From assembly GCA_946480485.1 (NCBI GenBank), contig CAMLJW010000026.1, forward strand, positions 1 to 22,578: 22,578 bases of DNA. Reading direction: 5' to 3'. Below the pieces are notes generated by a model. The model searched no databases, had not been told where the DNA came from, and was given only the letters and a program-made list of their open reading frames with translations. The translations under genes and the position numbers were made by a program. Positions 1-7,113 of this stretch are shown here, in pieces (the stretch's first letter is position 1; every line of letters begins with the position of its first letter). The DNA comes from an uncultured Streptomyces sp. GTDB lineage: Bacteria > Actinomycetota > Actinomycetes > Streptomycetales > Streptomycetaceae.

Positions 1-389
1 TCGAGCACCGCACGTACAGCGCGGGCGGCAGAGACAGAAAAGGTCGCACTTGCGTCTGTTCGAAGGCGCGGAATCAACCACATGTATTCCTCAACCTGTC
101 GTGTGCATCGGCGCTTTTAGGCGGGAAGTCTATGGCCGGCGACCCAGCATCCGGCGGGCAAAGATCTTCCTTAACTCCATCGAGTGAAGATGCGTCCAAC
201 TTTTCCCCTTCCGGTTACCCAGATGACGGACCGTCTTTCTGTCGCGGCAAGGCATTTCGGGGTCAAGTGTGCGCCACACTGCCCCATCCGGGGCCCTTGC
301 CGAAACCTGTCCCACGCGCTTCTGTAATGACCACGAGTTTCTCCGACATGCGCCATAGGCATGTCTCGAAAGCCTGTGCGAGGAGGGTC
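1..389. other. Upstream intergenic region of the five-gene operon
   Basis: No convincing gene is seen here. An open frame runs in from position 132 into the first gene, but its first ~86 codons lack any family resemblance and include a TTA codon and irregular codon use, so I treat it as untranslated leader. The operon promoter should lie in this stretch. I could not identify a confident -35/-10 pair or a repeat operator by eye. Confidence 0.5.
381..386 (+). promoter_or_regulatory. Ribosome binding site that sets the start of the first gene
   Basis: A perfect AGGAGG lies three bases before a GTG at 390, the last plausible start before the conserved nucleotide-binding segment. The spacing is shorter than usual, so ATG 348 or ATG 327 in the same frame remain possible starts. 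Confidence 0.5.
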
Positions 390-1628
390 GTGGAATCCAG
401 TATCAGCACATCAAATGTAGGTCGTACGGGCGTCTGGTTGGTCGGTGCCCGTGGCTCGGTCGGAACGACGACCGCATTGGGAGCCATGGCGATCCGGAGC
501 GGCCTCACCGCCATGGACGGCATGGTGACGGCTCTCCCAGCATTCACCGAGTCCGGCCTGCCGGACGTTGCCGACCTGGTTTTCGGTGGCCACGACATCA
601 GCACTCAGCCGTGGCAGAAAAAGGCAGAGGCACTGGCAGTCGCAGGAGTGCTGCCAGAATTCGTGACGAGAAGCCTCGCGGCCGAGACAGCGCAGGCTGA
701 GTCGGAGTTGCGCCCCGGCCCGACGTCCGACTCGGCACGAGACAACATCGAGCAGATCGCCGGCGACCTCGCGGCGTTCGCCGAGCGGCACCAGCTGGCG
801 CGGACGGTGGTGATCGACGTCGCCTCCACACAGGCTCCGGCGCCACCGCACCCCGCCGCGGACGATATCGACGCGCTGGAGCGCGCCCTGTCGTCAGGTG
901 AACCAGCCCTGTCGGCGAGTGGCCAGTACGCGTGGGCAGCGCTGAACAGCGGATGCGCCTACGTCGACTTCACACCCTCGGGCGGAGCACGTACGCCGGC
1001 GCTCAAGCAGTTGGCCCGGCGCCGGCAGGTGCCCTACACGGGACAGGACGGCAAAACCGGCGAGACGCTCGTCAAGACTGTGCTGGCACCGATGTTCGCG
1101 TGCCGGAACCTGCGCGTGAACTCCTGGTCGTCCGTCAATCTGCTCGGCGGCGGTGACGGAAGTACCCTCTCGGAGCCAGCGGCCAACGCAGCCAAGACCG
1201 CGAGCAAGACCAGGGGACTCGCCCAGATGCTCGGCTATCTCCCCGACGGCCAGGTCCGCATCGACGAGGTGCCGGCGCTCGGGGACGCCAAGACCGCCTG
1301 GGACCTGGTGACCTTCAGCGGCTTTCTCGGCGCCCGGATGAGGCTGGAGTTCACCTGGTCCGGTCTCGATTCGGCGCTCGCCGCGCCCCTGGTGCTGGAT
1401 CTGGCCCGGTTGACAGCACGGGCCCATGAGGCCGGTTACGCGGGCCCGTTGGAAGAACTGGCCTTCTTCTTCAAGGATCCTGTCGGCGCCGCTCCGCACG
1501 ATCTGGCAACGCAGTGGCGGCGCCTGTGCGCCTTCGCAGCGGAGCTTTCCGGCCGGTCCGCCACTTCCGAGGCGGCGTACCGAAATTCCTCACTCATGAA
1601 GGTGGCATCAGCATGGTCGGAGACATGA
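390..1628 (+). CDS. Inositol-3-phosphate synthase family protein
   Basis: This ~412-aa protein belongs to the NAD-dependent myo-inositol-1-phosphate synthase family, which converts glucose 6-phosphate to 1D-myo-inositol 3-phosphate in the cytoplasm. Visible evidence is the N-terminal dinucleotide-binding segment VWLVGARGSVGT (about residues 15-26), the central NLLGGGDGSTL block (about 250-260), and the C-terminal block GDAKTAWD followed by FSGFLGARM and APLVLDLARL (about 298-350), all hallmarks of the family. The start is GTG 390 behind AGGAGG. The stop overlaps the next gene by 16 bases, so the two are probably translationally coupled. Location at the head of an operon with VioB-like and metallopeptidase genes suggests a specialised role rather than housekeeping inositol supply. 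That role, and whether the product is exactly inositol 3-phosphate, are inference. Confidence 0.85.
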   Translation: MESSISTSNVGRTGVWLVGARGSVGTTTALGAMAIRSGLTAMDGMVTALPAFTESGLPDVADLVFGGHDISTQPWQKKAEALAVAGVLPEFVTRSLAAETAQAESELRPGPTSDSARDNIEQIAGDLAAFAERHQLARTVVIDVASTQAPAPPHPAADDIDALERALSSGEPALSASGQYAWAALNSGCAYVDFTPSGGARTPALKQLARRRQVPYTGQDGKTGETLVKTVLAPMFACRNLRVNSWSSVNLLGGGDGSTLSEPAANAAKTASKTRGLAQMLGYLPDGQVRIDEVPALGDAKTAWDLVTFSGFLGARMRLEFTWSGLDSALAAPLVLDLARLTARAHEAGYAGPLEELAFFFKDPVGAAPHDLATQWRRLCAFAAELSGRSATSEAAYRNSSLMKVASAWSET

Positions 1629-1945
1629 GCCGCTTCACGGAAAGCGGCCTGGACGAAGAACTCGCGACGGAAACTTACGAAGAATCAACGAAAATCACGG
1701 CGCAGCAGCTGCAGTCCTTCCTGTCCGGCGAGTCCGTGCAGGAGTCTTTGCCCTCCGTGGAGGTCGAAGTGACGTTCGGGCAGTGGCAGAAAATCTGGGA
1801 CGCTCTGAACGGAAACCTCCCCCTGGCACAGTTGTGGCTCACGGTGAACGGAACTCCCGTTGTCCATGGTCTCGCCACATCCCTGCCCGGACTGAAGAAG
1901 CCCTGCCAACCCCAGACGCTCTCCGGAAGTGCCGAGAACGTCTAG
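1613..1945 (+). CDS. Small protein of unknown family (~110 aa) between MIPS and VioB-like genes
   Basis: I do not recognise this family. ATG 1613 is preceded by GAAGGTGG with a 7-base spacer. A second ATG at 1625 overlaps the upstream TGA but has almost no spacer to a ribosome site. The N-terminal ~45 residues are rich in Glu, Ser and Thr and look helical or disordered (DEELATETYEES, QQLQSFLSGESVQ). The middle (EVEVTFGQWQKIWDAL, then LAQLWLTVNGTPVVHGL) looks like a small alpha/beta segment. The C-terminus is polar, with one Cys (KKPCQPQ). There is no signal peptide or membrane segment. A leader-plus-core layout would suit a peptide substrate of the downstream enzymes, but a small accessory subunit is equally possible. 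Confidence 0.7.
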   Translation: MVGDMSRFTESGLDEELATETYEESTKITAQQLQSFLSGESVQESLPSVEVEVTFGQWQKIWDALNGNLPLAQLWLTVNGTPVVHGLATSLPGLKKPCQPQTLSGSAENV

Positions 1946-1957
1946 AAAGAAGCCGAC

Positions 1958-4033
1958 GTGAGTGTTCTCTCCACACCCCGCATCTTCTTCCGGGGAAAGG
2001 CAGCCTGGAATCCGGCCACCATGAACAACAACGATCAGTGGCCCACGTACAACGTGGCGGACGCCGAGTTGAACTGGGACTTCCTCGCCGCCCAGGACGA
2101 GCCCGTCACCCCCGCCAACGTAAGCACGCATTTCGCCGAATGGGCCAGGACACCCCAGCAGTTCACCGATCCGGGCGGCGTCAAGTGGTGCCAGCCGCCC
2201 GGAGAGTGGAACTACTACGGCGGCAACAGCTGGTGGCTGCACACGGACGATCAGCCCACCACCATCACGGGCGTCCAGTACGACATCGGCGGAGAGGTGC
2301 ACCACGACTCGGATGACGTGCTGATGGGCGCGGTCCTCGACATGGTCGGTGACGCCTATCCCGGCTCCGACTTCCCTACCGCGCCGCGGATGCTCGACAT
2401 CAATCCGGACGCCACCTGGAACACCTCGTTCCTCGCCCGTGGCCTCCAGGTCGGTACGAAGACGGCACCGCAGCGGCTGATCCGAGGCACCGTGGTGCCC
2501 GGCACCTGGATGAGCTCCCGATGGCTGCACTTCGGCCGCAATCTCAACCTCAGCGGCAAGGTGTGGAACGCGGGTGTCGGCGGCTCGGTGCAGCAGACCT
2601 GCCTGCCCAAGGAGAGCCTGCACCTCGCCGTCGACCAGGGCAGCCGCGCTCTCGACAAACTGGCGGCCGCTCTGCAGTGGGACGACGTCAGGGGGCTGAT
2701 GGTGCGCTTCACCGCCTATCTCACCCTGTACTTCACCGGCCCCGACTTCGACGACCTCAAGAACGCCACCCTGACGGAGCGCTACGCGCGCCTGGCAGCG
2801 CTGTGGAAGAAGCAGATCGCCACCGGAGAGATGCCGCTGCAGAACCCGGCCGTCTCACGGATCGTCGGCTCTATCGGCCTGTGGTCGGGCAACGAGCACA
2901 TCACCGTGCCCGGCGGCAGATATCTCGCCCCCGCTACGCCCACGACGATCAGTGTCGCCAAAACGAAGAAGGTGTGGCTCGGCTGCACCGCCCTGGAGAC
3001 ACATACGCAGGACGGCAAGGTGACCGCCAGCATCGACCTGGGCAACACCATCCCCGAACTGGACGAGAACGGGGCAAAGGTAGCGCTGGGTGACCTCAAA
3101 CTTCTCCTCGAACAGGGCCCCACGCGCGCGCGGACCGTTGCCACACTCACGCAGAGCGCCTACGACACGGAGCACTACGAGAAGACGGCCGGAATTGTCG
3201 ACCTCCAGCTGGACGCCACCGAGGATGAAATCGCCACAGGCAACCTCGTCCTCGTCCGCGAAGCGGACGGCGCCCAGGCCCGGCTGCTGGTCGAGCAACG
3301 GTTGACGGCCTGGGCGGAGAACCGCGGACTCTACGTGGAACAGGGAGCGAGCAACACCCTGACCATTGAGGTCCGTGATCGCGGCAAGTTGCCCACAGAC
3401 ACGGTGTACGTGCTGCTCCAGCAGTACGTACCAAGTCCCCGGCAGCCGGCTCCTGGGGATTTCCTCAAAAGAGCGGCACCTGACGAGGAGCTCCTCAGCT
3501 TCCGCAGGGAGCCGGGCGAGGAGAAGACCGGCCTGCTGCGTGTACAGGACGGGCGCGCCACGGTCACCTTCGACAGCGTGCGCCCTGGGTTCCCGGTCGT
3601 GGCCTTCTTCCCGTACTTCGAGAACGACACACCGCCCACTCCTCCGGATGTTCTTCCGCCGTTCGGAGCGCCGCAGCGAGCCTTCAACTCTGCTTACTAC
3701 AGCAGTGTCCGCGTCATGCCCTTCGACGACGATCTGCCGGCGCAGTTCCAGCAGGTGCTGGACACCACGGGTAACGACCGTGACGCGGCCTGGGAGTTCG
3801 TCTACGAACGGATCATGTACCTGTACGACGCGCTGTACCCGATCATGCGGTACTACGGCAGCTTGGATCTCGGCGAACAGAAGGCGGTGGAACAGAACAT
3901 CGACCAGATCATCCGGCTCTGCGAACCGCACATGCTGGATTCCACGCTCTACATGCCGGCCAGCCGCGACCTTTCGAACGGCAAGCGAACGGTACTGAAG
4001 ATGTACCGGGACCTGGTACTGGCGAACGGGTAA
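1958..4033 (+). CDS. VioB N-terminal-half-like protein
   Basis: The 691-aa product resembles the N-terminal non-ferritin half of VioB, the violacein enzyme that couples two indole-3-pyruvate imines. Family-like features recalled from VioB are the start PRIFFRGKAAWN (residues 7-18), a segment ending in GIVDLQLD in the middle of the protein, and a C-terminal block with YDALYPIMRYY (from about 623) and YMPASRDLSNGKR (from about 665). The last two match VioB YELVYPFM and YMPSTRELS in order and spacing. In VioB the polypeptide continues into the ferritin-like domain; here it stops at 4033 and the next gene supplies that domain. The start is GTG 1958 behind AGAAAG, 12 bases after the small gene's stop. 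No signal peptide is seen. The exact substrate is unknown, and nothing in the window encodes a VioA-like oxidase. Confidence 0.7.
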   Translation: MSVLSTPRIFFRGKAAWNPATMNNNDQWPTYNVADAELNWDFLAAQDEPVTPANVSTHFAEWARTPQQFTDPGGVKWCQPPGEWNYYGGNSWWLHTDDQPTTITGVQYDIGGEVHHDSDDVLMGAVLDMVGDAYPGSDFPTAPRMLDINPDATWNTSFLARGLQVGTKTAPQRLIRGTVVPGTWMSSRWLHFGRNLNLSGKVWNAGVGGSVQQTCLPKESLHLAVDQGSRALDKLAAALQWDDVRGLMVRFTAYLTLYFTGPDFDDLKNATLTERYARLAALWKKQIATGEMPLQNPAVSRIVGSIGLWSGNEHITVPGGRYLAPATPTTISVAKTKKVWLGCTALETHTQDGKVTASIDLGNTIPELDENGAKVALGDLKLLLEQGPTRARTVATLTQSAYDTEHYEKTAGIVDLQLDATEDEIATGNLVLVREADGAQARLLVEQRLTAWAENRGLYVEQGASNTLTIEVRDRGKLPTDTVYVLLQQYVPSPRQPAPGDFLKRAAPDEELLSFRREPGEEKTGLLRVQDGRATVTFDSVRPGFPVVAFFPYFENDTPPTPPDVLPPFGAPQRAFNSAYYSSVRVMPFDDDLPAQFQQVLDTTGNDRDAAWEFVYERIMYLYDALYPIMRYYGSLDLGEQKAVEQNIDQIIRLCEPHMLDSTLYMPASRDLSNGKRTVLKMYRDLVLANG

Positions 4034-4086
4034 CCAGCCCGCCCGGCTCGCCTCCAGCCGACTCCCGCCGCACAGAAGGAACTGCC

Positions 4087-5193
4087 ATGACCGAGTCAGA
4101 GTCGCCGCCCATCGCCGCCGAAGACCTGAAGGTGGCGCTGCAGAAGGCGATGAGTATCGAGTTCGCCACCATTCCCCCCTATCTCAGCGGGTGGTGGACG
4201 ATCAAGGATCCCAAGAATCCGGCCGCGCTGCTGGTCCAGCGCATCGCCATCGCGGAAATGCGCCATCTGGCCATCGCCGCCAACGTGCTCACCGCCATCG
4301 GTGGCTCGCCCAATGTCAAAGCAGCAGCGCCCGCGCGGTACCCGGTGGCCGTACCCGACATTTTCCGGGACGGTCAGCCGGGTTACCTCCTGATCGACCA
4401 GAACCCGTACGGCACCGAGTTCCTGCACACCGCGAAGAGTATCGAGCGCCCCGCGAAGCTGCCCGAGTCCTGCTCGCTCCAGGATCTCGCCGAAATCGTC
4501 GCAGCCCGGTTCTTCCTCGCCGGGGACCTTCCGGAGAACGTCCCGGTGATCGATCTGCATACCTACCCGTCGATCGGCGCCTTCTACAAGGCTCTGTGGG
4601 AAGGCATCGAAAAGCAGTACGGCGCGGACAAGCCCTTCCCGGAGGGCGGTCACGTCAAGCGCCAGTACCGTTACTTCGGCCCCGACGACATCACCGTCCG
4701 TACCAGTGCCGACGCGATCGCGCTGCTCAAGGACATCGTGGACGAGGGAGAGGGAGACGGCGGGAACCGCCTCTGGGACGAGAACGGCGATCTGTCCCAC
4801 TTCTACGTGTTCGATGAACTGGAGAAGGAACGCCTCTACGTTCCCGGCAACCTCCCCTGCAAGCCGCAAGGAGCCGTCATCCCCGTTCCCCGAGGTGACA
4901 GCCAGGTCGTCCCAATGGCGAAGAACCCGCAGCGCAGCGACTACGCGCAGGACCCGGCACTGCTGAAGGACGCCGACGAGTTCGACGCGATGTACACAGC
5001 CATGCTCGCCGATTTGCAGCAGGGCTTCACCGGACGGCCCGCCCAGGTCCAGGCCGCCATCGGAAAGATGCACCGTCTCCGGGTCCTGGCCGAAGCCGTC
5101 TTCCGTCACCCGTACCCGGGCCTGACGCAGAAGAAAGCGGGCCCGACGTTCACCGTGCTCCCCACGCCGGGGAAAGAGAGGAAGGACCAGTGA
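4087..5193 (+). CDS. Ferritin-like (VioB C-terminal / iminophenyl-pyruvate dimer synthase-type) protein
   Basis: The 368-aa protein looks like the ferritin-like domain that forms the C-terminal half of VioB (VioB/RebD-type oxidative imine coupling). Likely metal ligands are E25 (SIEFATIPPYL), then E57 and H60 (EMRHLA), a classic helix-pair EXXH arrangement, and a later H238/E244 (SHFYVFDELE) matching a histidine-rich LFLNEL region in VioB. The segment after EMRHL, ending in ANVLTAIGG, matches VioB NNLLMALGE. ATG 4087 follows AGAAGGA. The gene sits 53 bases after the VioB N-half gene and overlaps the next start by four bases (GTGA). A two-protein complex with the preceding product is the natural inference. 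Metal identity and reaction are not determined by sequence. Confidence 0.75.
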   Translation: MTESESPPIAAEDLKVALQKAMSIEFATIPPYLSGWWTIKDPKNPAALLVQRIAIAEMRHLAIAANVLTAIGGSPNVKAAAPARYPVAVPDIFRDGQPGYLLIDQNPYGTEFLHTAKSIERPAKLPESCSLQDLAEIVAARFFLAGDLPENVPVIDLHTYPSIGAFYKALWEGIEKQYGADKPFPEGGHVKRQYRYFGPDDITVRTSADAIALLKDIVDEGEGDGGNRLWDENGDLSHFYVFDELEKERLYVPGNLPCKPQGAVIPVPRGDSQVVPMAKNPQRSDYAQDPALLKDADEFDAMYTAMLADLQQGFTGRPAQVQAAIGKMHRLRVLAEAVFRHPYPGLTQKKAGPTFTVLPTPGKERKDQ

Positions 5194-6257
5194 GCGAATC
5201 CCTGGGATTTGTCACCGACACCACCGAGGTTTTGGTCGCAGACGCGGAAACCGGACGCTCCCTCCTCGGCGAACCTGACGAATTCGTGCTGGCCCAAGGC
5301 CACTTCGACCGGATCTCCCGGCTGAACCTCCCCGCCGAGGCCCTGCCCGTCGACGCTGATCTCGAAGCCATGTACCTGGGATACGTGAGGGCCCAGGTGA
5401 TGCCCTGGTCTCCGGAGGAAATCGCCCTCCTCGGCGGCAAGAAAGGCATCATCGCGGCGGTGCGCGAGATGTTCGACCGCTGGTCCTTCCGGCTGCCGGA
5501 AAAGGTGTACTTGGTAAAAACGACAGGCCAGGAGGAGGGCCACGCCGCCTACACCCGCCACACGAACGTCATCGTGCTGCCCTCGAACATGGTCAACAGC
5601 CTCCTCACCACGAGCGGGTACGGCGACCCCCTGCACCCGGCGCATTCGGGCGAGTACCTGCGTGGCGTCATCGTGCACGAGTTCTTTCACCTCATCAGCA
5701 AGAACAACCGCGACGAGGTGCGCAGTCAGCTGTATCCGCAGGTCGCCTACCACCCGATTTCGCCGGTCGCTCTCCCCAAGGCCAACTGGCCCTGTCCGGA
5801 TTCCCCACGAGAAATGAAGGACATGCAGATCACCAACCCGGACTCGGTCGGCATCGACGTCCGGATCGACATGCGGGTCGAGGAGGGAAGCGATGAGGAG
5901 TGCTCCCTCACACCCATCCTGATGTCGGACGAGGAATACCGGCACGGCCCCTTCTTCCAGTCCCTGAAGTGGTACTTCATGGAGATCACAGAGAACGGCG
6001 ACGACGTGTGGGTTCCGGTCCTCGATGGTGACGGCCGACCCGTCACCCATCTCATGGACCCGGCCGTCGACCCATTCCTGTGGAAGGAGTACCTCAGCCT
6101 CATCGACGCCAACGCGAAGGGCGAACTGTTCCATCCCGAGGAGATCATCGCCCAGGAGTTCGCGACCGTCGCCGCACTGCCATCCCCCAAGCTGCTGACG
6201 GACATCGACGACACCATGCGATCGCTCAATCCACCGGCTCAGGCAGTGTCTGGCTGA
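5190..6257 (+). CDS. HEXXH zinc metallopeptidase-like protein, cytoplasmic
   Basis: The 355-aa product carries VIVHEFFHLIS, a zincin motif with H163, E164 and H167. A third ligand is not certain; E176 shortly after, or a glutamate in EEIIAQEFA near the C-terminus, are candidates. There is no signal peptide or transmembrane helix, so it should act in the cytoplasm, unlike most secreted zincins. GTG 5190 overlaps the previous TGA and is preceded by GAGAGGAAGGA. As last gene of the operon it could process a peptide (for example the small protein encoded at 1613-1945) or act on the pathway product. The HEXXH fold is also used by non-proteolytic enzymes, so peptidase activity is a family-level inference. 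Confidence 0.65.
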   Translation: MSESLGFVTDTTEVLVADAETGRSLLGEPDEFVLAQGHFDRISRLNLPAEALPVDADLEAMYLGYVRAQVMPWSPEEIALLGGKKGIIAAVREMFDRWSFRLPEKVYLVKTTGQEEGHAAYTRHTNVIVLPSNMVNSLLTTSGYGDPLHPAHSGEYLRGVIVHEFFHLISKNNRDEVRSQLYPQVAYHPISPVALPKANWPCPDSPREMKDMQITNPDSVGIDVRIDMRVEEGSDEECSLTPILMSDEEYRHGPFFQSLKWYFMEITENGDDVWVPVLDGDGRPVTHLMDPAVDPFLWKEYLSLIDANAKGELFHPEEIIAQEFATVAALPSPKLLTDIDDTMRSLNPPAQAVSG

Positions 6258-6568
6258 TGAAGTGCGTGAGCTGTTTCAGAGTGGCCACTGATCGGGTGAC
6301 GCCTGTGGTGTGCGCAACGCATGAGGCTTCCGTGCCGTTGGGGAGTGTTCGAAGTCTCAACCCCAGGCACGAGTCAGGTTGGTTCCCCATTCTGGAGTCT
6401 CAATGCTCATCGTCGCCCGGGAGGGTAACCGCCGCTGCAAGCTCCCGCCGCAATTGCGTGCCCTGGTCGGGCCGGCGTACCTGCGCCGGCAGCGCGCATC
6501 GACTTGGCCTTCCCCGCCGACCGGCTGGCGCTGCTCCTGGACGACCAGCACACCGACGCCGGGTCACC

Positions 6569-6817
6569 ATGGACGACCCGGACGCGGACCAGGACGAAGA
6601 CGGCGGGGTCGAGCAGGTCGAGGCGCACGCGGCCGGGGCCTGGGCGGCCGTTGAGGCCGCTGGCGCCCTCATCGACCTCCGCTTCGCTCCCGCCGGCCCG
6701 CAGCTCGCCGAGGCGACACAAGATCTGATCGGCGACCGGGTCGGTCGGCTCATCAGCGCCTACGAAGCGCTGGTTCGGCACACCGGATATCGATCCGATG
6801 CGGACGGTACGGGCTGA
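6569..6817 (+). CDS. Short hypothetical ORF (82 aa), doubtful
   Basis: ATG 6569 opens an 82-codon frame with an acidic N-terminus (MDDPDADQDEDGG) followed by an alanine-rich amphipathic helix-like region (GAWAAVEAAGALIDLRF) and GDRVGRLISAYEALVRHTG. The composition is protein-like, with GC-rich third positions, but the ribosome site is weak and the surroundings are degenerate. It may be the tail of a longer broken gene, since adjacent frames upstream also read protein-like. No family is recognised. Confidence 0.3.
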   Translation: MDDPDADQDEDGGVEQVEAHAAGAWAAVEAAGALIDLRFAPAGPQLAEATQDLIGDRVGRLISAYEALVRHTGYRSDADGTG

Positions 6818-6872
6818 GCGGCGGCGTCCGTCAACGGGTGGGTACCGTCGCCGTCTCTCACCCGGCCCCCAG

Positions 6873-7035
6873 TCAGTCGAGCCCGAGTTCGGCCGGCTGA
6901 TCGAGCTTGGTGAGCTCGGCCCGCCGGGTCTTCGCGTTCGACGCAGACACACCGAGCTTCACCGCGCTGTGCCAAGCCCGGCGGAAGCGAAGCTCGGGAA
7001 GCCCGGCTGTAGGGTTCCAAAAGTTCCGTGCGCGC
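6873..7035 (-). pseudogene. Coding remnant of an unrecognised protein cut by the IS110 element
   Basis: On the minus strand a frame ending at TGA 6873-6875 reads RNFWNPTAGLPELRFRRAW then HSAVKLGVSASNAKTRRAE and LTKLDQPAELGLD. It has ordinary amino-acid balance and no stops, but no start codon or upstream continuation before the IS110 element, so it is probably the C-terminal ~54 residues of a gene truncated by the insertion. I do not recognise the family. Confidence 0.35.
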
Positions 7036-7113
7036 GCTGACCGGAAAACTCAACGGTCGGGTGGGCATGGCGAAGTAGCCCCCGGTGGTGTGTGCTGTGA
7101 GTGTCGAGTGTTG

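Larger units (their letters stand above)
6258..7113. other. Degenerate region between operon and IS110 element
   Basis: No intact gene is evident. The stretch contains a short low-confidence + ORF (6569-6817) and a - strand coding remnant (6873-7035). No clear rho-independent hairpin is seen right after the operon stop at 6257. I could not place the IS110 right-hand boundary exactly; it should fall between roughly 7036 and 7113. Confidence 0.4.

Noticed and set aside
132..389. N-terminal extension of the MIPS frame to ATG 132
   Set aside because: The extra residues lack family resemblance and carry a TTA codon; AGGAGG directly precedes GTG 390.
1613..1945. Firm call as a RiPP precursor
   Set aside because: No cleavage motif, repeat core or recognised leader; kept only as a hypothesis.
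1685..3931. - strand ORFs opposite the VioB-like gene
   Set aside because: Antisense shadows; the sense frame has family motifs and an operon context.
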